Below, in pieces: positions 35,382-43,037 of a stretch of DNA of 64,000 nt. The notes under the pieces are model-generated. The model was not told where the DNA came from. It saw nothing but the letters and a program-made list of their open reading frames with translations, and did not search any database. Within the stretch, counting starts at the first letter, position 1; each line of letters starts with the position of its first letter. Origin of the DNA: an uncultured Lachnospiraceae bacterium (GTDB lineage Bacteria > Bacillota > Clostridia > Lachnospirales > Lachnospiraceae); NCBI GenBank assembly GCA_910584845.1, contig CAJUDH010000004.1, forward strand, positions 136,930 to 200,929, written 5' to 3'. The translations under genes and the position numbers were made by a program.

Positions 35382-36791
35382 ATGGCAGTAGAAAAAAAGC
35401 CGGTTAAGATTGTGGAAACCGTCCTGCGCGACGCACACCAATCTTTAATCGCAACCAGAATGAGCACCGAGCAGATGCTGCCCATCATCGAGAAGATGGA
35501 CCAGATTGGCTATTACGCAGTGGAATGCTGGGGCGGAGCTACCTTTGACGCTTCTTTGCGTTTCCTGAAGGAAGACCCGTGGGAAAGGCTGAGGAAATTA
35601 AAAGCAGGCTTTAAAAATACGAAGCTGCAGATGTTGTTCCGCGGGCAGAATATCTTGGGCTACAACCATTATGCAGATGATGTGGTGGAATATTTTGTAC
35701 AGAAGTCCGTGGCCAACGGCATAGATATTATCCGTATTTTTGACTGCCTTAACGACCTGCGCAACCTGCAGACCGCCGTAAAGGCAGCCAACAAGGAGAA
35801 CGCCCATGCGCAGATTGCACTGTGCTATACCTTGGGTGACGCCTACACCCTGGATTATTGGAAAGATATTGCCAAGAGGATTGAGGACATGGGGGCCGAT
35901 TCCATCTGTATCAAGGACATGGCCGGCCTGCTGACCCCTTATGCGGCCCAGGAACTGGTTACCGCATTGAAGCAGTCCACTTCCCTGCCCATTGACCTGC
36001 ATACCCACTATACTTCAGGGGTGGCTTCCATGACCTACTTAAAAGCAGTGGAGTCCGGCTGCGACATCATTGACACAGCCATGTCCCCCCTGGCTTTGGG
36101 GACCAGCCAGCCGGCTACGGAAGTATTGGTGGAGACATTCCGGGGAACGCCCTTTGATACCGGCCTGGATCAGGTAAAGCTTGCGGAGATTGCCGACTAC
36201 TTTGCCCCGATCCGGGAGGAATGCTTAAAGAGCGGCCTTTTGAACCCGAAAGTATTGGGCGTCAATATCAAGACCTTACAGTACCAGGTGCCGGGCGGCA
36301 TGTTGTCTAACCTGGTATCCCAGCTGAAAGAGGCAGGCAAGGAAGACAAGTACCGGGAAGTCCTGGAAGAGATCCCGCGGGTGCGTAAGGACTTTGGGGA
36401 ACCGCCGCTGGTTACCCCGTCCTCCCAGATCGTCGGTACACAGGCCGTGATGAACGTGATTGCCGGGGAACGCTATAAAATGGTCCCCAAAGAATCCAAA
36501 AAGATCATGCTTGGCGAATTTGGCCAGACGGTGAAGCCTTTCAACCCAGAAGTGCAGAAGAAGATAATTGGCGAAGAGACCCCCATTACCTGCCGCCCGG
36601 CAGACCTGATTCCCCCGCAGCTTCCTCAGTTTGAGAAGGAATGCGCCCGGTGGAAACAGCAGGATGAGGATGTGTTGTCTTATGCTTTGTTCCCCAAGGT
36701 TGCGGAAGAATTTTTCAAATATAGGGAAGCCCAGCAGACAAAGGTAGACGCGGCCGTGGCCGACACTGCCAGCAAGGCATATCCCGTGTAA
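35382..36791 (+). CDS. oadA: Oxaloacetate/pyruvate carboxyltransferase (5S / OadA-like, no biotin domain)
   Basis: 469 residues. A TIM-barrel carboxyltransferase with metal and substrate residues in VLRDAHQSLIATRM, the carboxylated lysine in ICIKDMAGLL, and the histidine pair in DLHTHYT. The C terminus is the conserved helical domain. There is no C-terminal biotinyl domain, so the protein depends on the separate carrier. It is the last gene of the operon, followed by a strong terminator. The reaction is oxaloacetate to pyruvate plus carboxybiotin, or the reverse. Confidence 0.93.
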   Translation: MAVEKKPVKIVETVLRDAHQSLIATRMSTEQMLPIIEKMDQIGYYAVECWGGATFDASLRFLKEDPWERLRKLKAGFKNTKLQMLFRGQNILGYNHYADDVVEYFVQKSVANGIDIIRIFDCLNDLRNLQTAVKAANKENAHAQIALCYTLGDAYTLDYWKDIAKRIEDMGADSICIKDMAGLLTPYAAQELVTALKQSTSLPIDLHTHYTSGVASMTYLKAVESGCDIIDTAMSPLALGTSQPATEVLVETFRGTPFDTGLDQVKLAEIADYFAPIREECLKSGLLNPKVLGVNIKTLQYQVPGGMLSNLVSQLKEAGKEDKYREVLEEIPRVRKDFGEPPLVTPSSQIVGTQAVMNVIAGERYKMVPKESKKIMLGEFGQTVKPFNPEVQKKIIGEETPITCRPADLIPPQLPQFEKECARWKQQDEDVLSYALFPKVAEEFFKYREAQQTKVDAAVADTASKAYPV

Positions 36792-36803
36792 AATAAGGAT
36801 AAG

Positions 36804-36840
36804 TAGGGATCCTGCTATGCAGGGTTCCTATTTATTTGTT
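36804..36840 (+). terminator. Terminator of the decarboxylase operon
   Basis: Twelve-base-pair stem TAGGGATCCTGC / GCAGGGTTCCTA (two G-U pairs) with a 3-base loop, followed by TTTATTTGTT. It lies 13 bases after the oadA stop. Confidence 0.9.
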
Positions 36841-36889
36841 AAACCTTTCTTACAAATCATTCCAAAAGTATGAACTTTTTTGGATTTTA

Positions 36890-36919
36890 TTGACATATGG
36901 CACATTTTGTCATTATAAT
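36890..36919 (+). promoter_or_regulatory. Promoter of the glucosaminidase gene
   Basis: TTGACA and TATAAT, both perfect, 18 bases apart, 110 bases before ATG 37029. Confidence 0.75.
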
Positions 36920-37028
36920 ATAGCTTATTGGCCGGGGCCTTGTTTCTGGTTTAGGCGGTTCCGGTAACAGTTTTGGGAAAAGGGCGGGTTTGACCGTATT
37001 TACTTCAGAAAGGCATCGGGGGTTATAC

Positions 37029-39233
37029 ATGAAACGACAACCAGGAAAAAGGGTGGCAGCCCTGCTGCTGGCGCTGGCTCTTGCCGCGTCAACGTCTTTT
37101 GCCGTGCCGGCGCCGGTCCGGCAGGTTTACGCTTATACGGAACGGGCGGCCACCGTCAATGCTTCTACTTTAAATGTGCGCAGCGGCCCAGGTACTTCTT
37201 ATCCGCAGGTGGGAAGCCTATCCAAAGGGACGGCCCTTACGGTAATAAACGAAGTGTCCGGACCGAACGGCAGTGTATGGTATCAGGTGCGGTTTTCCGG
37301 AGGGGGAGGGCCGTCTACGGGATATGTGTTAGGTACATATGTGCGTTTCCCGGTGGTGTATAATTATGATTCGGATTTTGAGTCCTACCTGGCGGCCCAG
37401 GGGTTTCCGGAAAGCTACAGGGAAAGCCTACGGCAGCTTCATGCCAGATACCCTAAATGGATCTTCCAGGCCCAACATACAGGGCTGGACTGGAACACGG
37501 CTATACAAAATGAAAGCATGATCCCCCGCAGCCTGATCCATACCAGCAGCATATCTTCCTATAAATCCACGGCAGACGGGGCCTACAACTGGGATAACGG
37601 TACTTGGACCGGTTTTGACGGCAGCAGCTGGGTAGCGGCTTCCGAGGAGATTTTACAGTATTATATGGATCCTCGGAATTTTTTGGATGAAGTATATATT
37701 TTTCAGTTTATGAACCACAAGTATGACCCGGCTACCCAAACGAGGGAAGGTCTGCAGGAATTGGTGAAAGGCACTTTTTTGGAAGGGAGTGTGCCGTCGG
37801 ACGGTTCGGCAGGAAATTGGGACGGCGGCCAAGGTTCGGGCAGCCACACTGCCCCGGCAGAAAATCCGGGAGGCACCCCGGGCCCTTCCACCGGCGTGAT
37901 TACGTCTCCCGGGACAGGTGCGGGGTCCGGCGGCCCCGGGGCAGGAAAAAACGGCGGCCCGGGCTCTGCCCAAGATTCAGAGGTAAGGCTTAGGGCGCCC
38001 CAGGCCTCCATCAGCAAACATGAGGCAGGAAGGGTAGCTTCTTCCGTGAGGGTAGGCGTAAAGCCGGGGCAAGGCGGGGCCGCAACACAGGACCCTGGGT
38101 CATCCGGCCCTTCAGGGGGGGCATCCCCATCTCCTGTGGTCACTTCCAACAACGGGGCATCCTCCCCGACAGCAAGGCCCCAGGGCGGTACGCCTTCTTC
38201 TCCGGGGGGAAGCCCTTCCCCTTCGGGGAACGTGCCGTCGTCGCCGGTGGGCCCTTCGTCGCCGGTGGGCCCTTCGTCGCCGGCGGCGGATCCGGAAAAC
38301 GGCGGGTCGGCATCAACGGTTTCCTATGTGGATATACTATTAAAAGCAGCAGAGGTTTCGGGGGTTAGCCCTTATGTGCTGGCATCCATGATTATTCAGG
38401 AACAGGGCTCCAACGGTAGGGGAAATTCAATCACCGGGACCAACTCGGCTTACCCGGGCTATTATAATTATTTCAACGTGGGGGCATATGCCGCCAACGG
38501 TATGGGCGCTGTTGAGAGGGGATTGTGGTATGCTTCCCAATCCGGCAATTATGGGAGGCCTTGGAACAGCCCGGAAAAGTCCATCTTGGGCGGGGCACAG
38601 TTTTATGGGGAAAACTATGTCAAAGCAGGGCAGGATACCTTTTATTTGAAAAAATATAACGTCCAGGGGGACAACCTGTACAACCATCAATATATGACCA
38701 ATGTGGACGGGGCGGCTTCAGAGGGGTCCATTTTTGCAGAAAGCTACTCTTCCAAGCTCAATTCCATGTCTTTGGTTTTTAAAATACCTGTTTACGGGGG
38801 GATGCCAGACGCCCCCTGCGCCAAGCCTACGGGAGACGGAAGCCCCAATAACAAATTGAAAGGGCTGGCAATCGAAGGGTTTTCCATGACACCTACCTTT
38901 AGCCGGGATACTTATTCTTATGATGTGATTGTGGACAATTCGGTAGGCATGGTATCGGTGCAGGCCCAGGCGATTGATTCGGCGGCAACCGTCAGCGGGA
39001 CAGGCATGGTCCAGCTGGCAAGCGGCAGCAACGAGATCCGGATCCGGGTGCGTGCGCAGAACGGGACGGAACGGGATTACCTGATTCACATTGTCCGCCA
39101 GGGAGGCGGCGTTTATGACGGCGGCTCTGGCGGCAGCCCTGGCGGCGTACAGGGGCCGGGGGGCGGGCCAGGGGGCCAGACGGGCACTCCGGCTAATCCG
39201 GGGGGGAGCAACGTGATCGTGATTACCCCGTAA
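37029..39233 (+). CDS. Secreted SH3/glucosaminidase protein with cadherin-like domain
   Basis: 734 residues. Signal peptide (residues 1-35: basic start, hydrophobic core, cleavage near VYA). SH3b domain about 40-105 (LNVRSGPGTSYP). A region resembling the first part of clostridial glucosaminidases (FPESYRESLRQLHARYPKW, about 120-245) is then interrupted by about 190 low-complexity Gly/Pro/Ser/Ala residues. The catalytic part follows (about 435-585), with SMIIQEQG holding the likely catalytic glutamate. A cadherin-like beta-sandwich (LKGLAIEGFSMTPTFSRDT) and a Gly/Pro tail close the protein. It should cut glycan strands of peptidoglycan. The start at 37029 is chosen because it gives the signal peptide. 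Confidence 0.85.
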   Translation: MKRQPGKRVAALLLALALAASTSFAVPAPVRQVYAYTERAATVNASTLNVRSGPGTSYPQVGSLSKGTALTVINEVSGPNGSVWYQVRFSGGGGPSTGYVLGTYVRFPVVYNYDSDFESYLAAQGFPESYRESLRQLHARYPKWIFQAQHTGLDWNTAIQNESMIPRSLIHTSSISSYKSTADGAYNWDNGTWTGFDGSSWVAASEEILQYYMDPRNFLDEVYIFQFMNHKYDPATQTREGLQELVKGTFLEGSVPSDGSAGNWDGGQGSGSHTAPAENPGGTPGPSTGVITSPGTGAGSGGPGAGKNGGPGSAQDSEVRLRAPQASISKHEAGRVASSVRVGVKPGQGGAATQDPGSSGPSGGASPSPVVTSNNGASSPTARPQGGTPSSPGGSPSPSGNVPSSPVGPSSPVGPSSPAADPENGGSASTVSYVDILLKAAEVSGVSPYVLASMIIQEQGSNGRGNSITGTNSAYPGYYNYFNVGAYAANGMGAVERGLWYASQSGNYGRPWNSPEKSILGGAQFYGENYVKAGQDTFYLKKYNVQGDNLYNHQYMTNVDGAASEGSIFAESYSSKLNSMSLVFKIPVYGGMPDAPCAKPTGDGSPNNKLKGLAIEGFSMTPTFSRDTYSYDVIVDNSVGMVSVQAQAIDSAATVSGTGMVQLASGSNEIRIRVRAQNGTERDYLIHIVRQGGGVYDGGSGGSPGGVQGPGGGPGGQTGTPANPGGSNVIVITP
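38238..38283 (+). repeat. 18-bp tandem repeat encoding Ser/Pro/Val/Gly linker
   Basis: TCGTCGCCGGTGGGCCCT occurs twice in a row from 38238, plus a partial third copy. In frame, encoding SSPVGP repeats in the low-complexity insert of the glucosaminidase protein. Confidence 0.9.
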
Positions 39234-39293
39234 GCAATGTGGATCCACTCACTATGATACAACGGCGGTAGCCGGTAAAAATTAGGAGAGACT

Positions 39294-40859
39294 ATGATTA
39301 GACTTGTGAAAAAATCCATGCGCAGGCTGTTGGCAGTGATGTTGATGGCAATGGCCTTTGCCTTTGAGAGTTTTGCGGCGAATGCCAAAATTTCTTTTTC
39401 GGACCCTTCTGTCAAAGTGGGGGAAGAAGTCAAGGTTACCATGAAGTTTACTTGTACCAGTGGCGATGTGTTGGGCGATACCAATGTAATGTTGGACTAT
39501 GACGCAACCATGCTGGAATTTATTAATGAAACAGAAAATGTTGACGGAGGGACGGGGAAAATCCGGGTCAGAAGTTTTCCGGGCGTTACGGAAGCCGTTA
39601 CCGAATTACGTTTCAAGGCCCTGCGCGCAGGCACGGCCACGATTACCGTGGCAAGCTGGGACGGATATGACAATAATGGCCAGAGGCTGAATATGGAAAG
39701 GCAGGGTACTTCCACGATTACGGTTGAGGGGGTCGCCACTTCTTCCAGTGATGCCACCCTCCAAAATTTGACGGTTTCCCCAGGGGCGCTTACGCCGGCG
39801 TTCACCCCATCTACGGAAAACTATACGGTGACGGTAGGGCTGGACGCAGAAAGGCTTACCGTGGACGCCCAGCCAAACAACAGCAATGCAAAAGTGGAGC
39901 GGGAAGGCGGGGACAGCCTGCAGGAAGGGGAAAACACCGTCGTTTGCCGGGTCGTTGCTGAAGACGGGTCTACCACCAAAAACTATACGATTACCGTAAA
40001 CAAAATAGCCGGGGGTGAAACCGCAGGCTCTTTCGAAGGCGGCGGACAGGCTACGGCGGCAGCGGAACCGGAAGTCCTGGCAGAATTGACTTCCCTGGCG
40101 AAAAAACTGCAGATCCTTAGCCTGCCTGCAGGCGTAGAAGTCCCGGAAGGGCTTAAGGAGAGCGGCATTACCATAAGTGATACAAAAGTGACCGGATGGA
40201 TTCCGGAAGGGGACGTAGAGGCTCCTTATTGCGTATTTTATGGCGTAAATGACAATGGCATCCAGGATTTCTACCGTTATGACCGGCGGGACAAGACCAT
40301 CCAGCGGTATTTTGACAATGCCAATAAACTGGACCCTTCCATTTTAGAAGCCGGGGAAAAATACAATGAACTGGTAGGGGAATACAACAAGCTAAGGCTC
40401 ATCGCCATGGGGGGTATCAGCGGCCTGGCCCTGCTGTCTGTAATCCTGCTTGCCCTGTTGCTGCTGTCTAGGCGTGGGCGCCCTGAAAAAGGCAGCGGGC
40501 GTGAAGGGCGGGGGAAATCTTCCCAATGGCCTGAGGAAAAGGCAGGAGGCCATACCCGGACAAGAAATGACGGGAGGTTGACAAAGGAAGAGCGTTACAT
40601 GCGGGGGGAAAGCGACGATTTTGAGGAAGAGGACGAAGAGGGGTTCCCATCGGAAGCATATCAGCCGGATCCGGCCCCGGCCAGAAGGGAAGCTGCCCGC
40701 CGTCCCCAGCGCCCGGCGATAGAAGAACCGGCGGGCAAAGGGGACGGGCCGTCAGGAAAGGGTGGCATGGCCCCTTCCCGGGCCCCGTCTCCACAAAAGG
40801 CCGGCGGACCGGAAGAATTCGACGATTTTGAGATATTTGATTTGGATGAAGATCATTAA
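39294..40859 (+). CDS. Membrane-anchored cohesin-like / cadherin-like surface protein
   Basis: 521 residues, start after GGAGAG. Signal peptide (1-29, ending SFAANA), then a cohesin-like domain at about 30-145 (VKVGEEVKVTMKF, NVMLDYDATMLEF, AVTELRFKALRAG are typical cohesin strands). A cadherin-like beta-sandwich lies at about 155-240 (LQNLTVSPGALTPAF), then a linker domain and one membrane helix (about 365-388, LIAMGGISGLALLSVILLALLLL). The last 130 residues are cytoplasmic, rich in Glu/Asp/Arg/Pro with an acidic end. It follows the glucosaminidase by 60 bases and shares the cadherin-like domain, so the two probably act together on the surface. Confidence 0.82.
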   Translation: MIRLVKKSMRRLLAVMLMAMAFAFESFAANAKISFSDPSVKVGEEVKVTMKFTCTSGDVLGDTNVMLDYDATMLEFINETENVDGGTGKIRVRSFPGVTEAVTELRFKALRAGTATITVASWDGYDNNGQRLNMERQGTSTITVEGVATSSSDATLQNLTVSPGALTPAFTPSTENYTVTVGLDAERLTVDAQPNNSNAKVEREGGDSLQEGENTVVCRVVAEDGSTTKNYTITVNKIAGGETAGSFEGGGQATAAAEPEVLAELTSLAKKLQILSLPAGVEVPEGLKESGITISDTKVTGWIPEGDVEAPYCVFYGVNDNGIQDFYRYDRRDKTIQRYFDNANKLDPSILEAGEKYNELVGEYNKLRLIAMGGISGLALLSVILLALLLLSRRGRPEKGSGREGRGKSSQWPEEKAGGHTRTRNDGRLTKEERYMRGESDDFEEEDEEGFPSEAYQPDPAPARREAARRPQRPAIEEPAGKGDGPSGKGGMAPSRAPSPQKAGGPEEFDDFEIFDLDEDH

Positions 40860-40882
40860 GCAGTAAATGGAAACGGGATTAT

Positions 40883-40916
40883 AAAGCGGCGTATTGACTT
40901 CGCCGCTTTCCTGTTT
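40883..40916 (+). terminator. Hairpin terminator overlapping the next promoter
   Basis: AAAGCGGCG (40883-40891) pairs with CGCCGCTTT (40901-40909), followed by CCTGTTTTA. The loop and right arm lie over the -35 region of the downstream promoter. Confidence 0.65.
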
Positions 40917-40922
40917 TATAAT
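40894..40922 (+). promoter_or_regulatory. Promoter of the GntR-mcsA-mcsB-clpC operon
   Basis: TTGACT (5/6) and TATAAT (6/6) are 17 bases apart, 55 bases before the first start codon. No CtsR heptad repeat or CIRCE element is visible around it. Confidence 0.8.
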
Positions 40923-40943
40923 TGTTATATTATCTGTATAACA
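40923..40943 (+). promoter_or_regulatory. Candidate GntR operator directly after the -10 box
   Basis: Perfect inverted repeat TGTTATA-N7-TATAACA beginning one base after TATAAT. Its place over the transcription start fits repression by the regulator encoded 34 bases downstream, and its AT-rich GT...AC form fits a YtrA-type GntR site. Confidence 0.65.
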
Positions 40944-40976
40944 GTTTGAGAGACAAAGGAAGGTGGGGAAGGCAAT

Positions 40977-41360
40977 ATGGTTCTAACCATAGATTTTGAA
41001 AGTGACGAAGCCATTTACATACAGCTTCGGAATCAAATCATTATCGGGATCGCCGCCGACCGGATCCGGGAGGGGGATTCCTTGCCGTCGGTGCGGCAAT
41101 TGGCTGACCACATTGGAATTAACATGCATACGGTAAACAAAGCATATTCTGTATTGAAACAGGAGGGTTTTATTAAACTGGACCGCAGGCGCGGGGCGGT
41201 AATTGCCCTCGATGTGGATAAATTGCGTGCCATGGAGGAACTGCAAAAGGAGATGGCGGTGATCTTGGCGAGGGCGATCTGCAAAAGGGTCAGCCGCCAG
41301 GAGGTCTATGCCCTGGTGGACGAAATTTATGATTATTATGCCGGAAACTGCAAAGAATAA
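40977..41360 (+). CDS. GntR-family repressor (YtrA type) heading the clpC operon
   Basis: 127 residues. Winged helix at about 10-80 (AIYIQLRNQIIIGIAADRI, SLPSVRQLADHIGINMHTVNKAYSVLKQEGFI is the DNA-reading part), then a short helical dimer domain of about 45 residues, the YtrA pattern. CtsR is the usual first gene and repressor of mcsA-mcsB-clpC in Firmicutes. Here this unrelated regulator takes its place. Probably autoregulated through the dyad at 40923. Confidence 0.88.
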   Translation: MVLTIDFESDEAIYIQLRNQIIIGIAADRIREGDSLPSVRQLADHIGINMHTVNKAYSVLKQEGFIKLDRRRGAVIALDVDKLRAMEELQKEMAVILARAICKRVSRQEVYALVDEIYDYYAGNCKE

Positions 41361-41384
41361 GGAAAAGACCAATGGAGGATTATT

Positions 41385-41960
41385 ATGTTATGTGAGCGAT
41401 GCAAAATCAGGGAAGCCAATATCCAATATACCGAGGTGATCAATGGCGTAAAGACGGAGCACCATTTTTGTGCCCAATGTGCCAAAGAGATGGATTTTGG
41501 CCCTTATGCCGCTATTTTTGACAGTGAGTTCCCGTTGGGGAAGCTGTTGTCCGGCCTGCTGGGCGTCGGGCAAGAGCACAAGGAGCAGAAGGCCCACCAG
41601 GTAGTTTGCCCCACTTGCCGGACGACATATGAAGAATTTATCAAAAACAGCCGGTTTGGATGCCCCGATTGCTACGGGGTATTTGATTTGCTGATCAGTG
41701 AAAACATTAAACAGCTGCAAGGCAGCGATACCCACAAAGGCAAACGCCCCAGATACCACTTGGGGCAAAACGGGACATTTTCTGTGGAAAGTTTGGCAAA
41801 AGGCGGGGAAGAAGGCCTGCAGGGGGAGATGGATGTGAAGGAAAAGCTGCGGATCCTGGACGCCCGCCTTCATGAAGCCATAGCCCGGGAAGAATATGAG
41901 GCGGCCGCCCGTTACCGGGACAGGATTAGAGAACTGAAAGAAGGAATCGAAAAATGTTAA
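41385..41960 (+). CDS. mcsA: McsA, activator of the protein-arginine kinase
   Basis: 191 residues, GGAGG before the ATG. Two zinc-binding regions: CERC with CAQC (residues 3-31) and CPTC with CPDC (about 70-98), as in McsA, then a C-terminal UVR motif (REEYEAAARYRDRIRELKE). McsA binds and switches on McsB. Its stop overlaps the mcsB start by seven bases, showing coupling. Confidence 0.93.
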   Translation: MLCERCKIREANIQYTEVINGVKTEHHFCAQCAKEMDFGPYAAIFDSEFPLGKLLSGLLGVGQEHKEQKAHQVVCPTCRTTYEEFIKNSRFGCPDCYGVFDLLISENIKQLQGSDTHKGKRPRYHLGQNGTFSVESLAKGGEEGLQGEMDVKEKLRILDARLHEAIAREEYEAAARYRDRIRELKEGIEKC

Positions 41961-42985
41961 AATGGTTTGCCCATGTAGACCAGGACCGGCCGGGGGTCAT
42001 AAACAGCCGGGTCCGCCTGGTACGGAACTGGAATCAATATGCTTTTCCCTCCAGGCTCGCGCAAAAAGAGGGCATGGAGATGATCCACCGGTTAGAGCTG
42101 GGGCTGCAAGGCCTGGGTTCGCTGGACGGAAAAAAATACCAATACATCAATTTGGGGGATTTGAGTGAACTGGAGCGCAAAGCCATGCGGGAACGCCGGG
42201 TATTCAATTCCACCATTGCTTCCAAGAAGACCCCTACGGGGCTGATCCTTTCGGAAGACGAGGGTACGGGGATCGTGTTAAACGGTACGGACCATATCCG
42301 GCTACAGCTATTGTCTGCCGGGCTCCACCTGGATGAGATGTGGCAGCAGTGCGACCGGATGGACGATTTCATCAACGCCCGTTTCCCCTACGCTTTCGAC
42401 GAAAAATATGGCTACCTGACATCCTTTCCTACCAACGTAGGGACAGGGATGCGGGTTTCCGTTACTTTACACCTGCCGACATTATCATTAGGGAAAAAAT
42501 TTAACGGCCTGGTAGCGGAAATGGGGCGTTTTGGCGCCTTGGTGCGGGGCGTGTACGGCGAGGGCAGCGAAAATTATGGATCTTTATACGAGGTTTCCAA
42601 CCAAAAAACCTTGGGGGTTACAGAAAAGGAGATACTGGACCTGGTAAACCGGGTAGCGCAGCAACTGCTGGCCCAGGAAAAACAGGTGCGCAAACTGGCC
42701 TTGGAAAAACATCGTCTGGAATATGAGGACGAGGCATACAAATCTTACGGGGTCCTTAAATATGCCAGACGGATGAGCGCCAAAGATGCCATGGTGTTCC
42801 TGTCCCGGATCATGTCGGGGATCGCAGACGGGATTTTAAAAATGGAAGAACCCTGCCCGGTATACGCAATGATGCTGGGCATTCAGCCATCCAATCTCCA
42901 AAAAGTTTCAGAACGGCCTTTGGGCAAAGAAGATTTGGATGAGGCCAGGGCGGCTTACATCCGGGAGAAGCTGCCAAACCTTTAA
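41954..42985 (+). CDS. mcsB: McsB, protein-arginine kinase
   Basis: 343 residues of the phosphagen-kinase fold. Marks damaged proteins with phosphoarginine for ClpCP. SRVRLVRN at the N terminus and PTNVGTGMRVSVTLHLP (catalytic loop) are clear. The residue before PTN is Phe (SFPTN), where McsB and creatine-kinase relatives normally have Cys (CPTN). The C-terminal IQPSNLQKV and YIREKL are also family parts. The Cys-to-Phe change may affect catalysis or redox control. Confidence 0.93.
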   Translation: MLKWFAHVDQDRPGVINSRVRLVRNWNQYAFPSRLAQKEGMEMIHRLELGLQGLGSLDGKKYQYINLGDLSELERKAMRERRVFNSTIASKKTPTGLILSEDEGTGIVLNGTDHIRLQLLSAGLHLDEMWQQCDRMDDFINARFPYAFDEKYGYLTSFPTNVGTGMRVSVTLHLPTLSLGKKFNGLVAEMGRFGALVRGVYGEGSENYGSLYEVSNQKTLGVTEKEILDLVNRVAQQLLAQEKQVRKLALEKHRLEYEDEAYKSYGVLKYARRMSAKDAMVFLSRIMSGIADGILKMEEPCPVYAMMLGIQPSNLQKVSERPLGKEDLDEARAAYIREKLPNL

Positions 42986-43037
42986 CATGGCGGCCAGGTA
43001 TTATAAATGGAAATTTATCAGGAGGAATTGGTAAACC

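Noticed and set aside
31883..35488. Two long minus-strand open frames (359 and 353 codons) opposite the 12S-like and OadB genes
   Set aside because: The plus-strand genes are certain and the antisense products are His/Gly/Gln-rich without domains or start signals.
38238..38283. Possible CRISPR-like short repeats
   Set aside because: In-frame 18-bp tandem units with no spacers, inside a coding sequence.
40860..40976. CtsR or CIRCE heat-shock site ahead of the clpC operon
   Set aside because: Neither the CtsR heptad repeat nor the CIRCE inverted repeat is present. Only the GntR-like dyad is seen.
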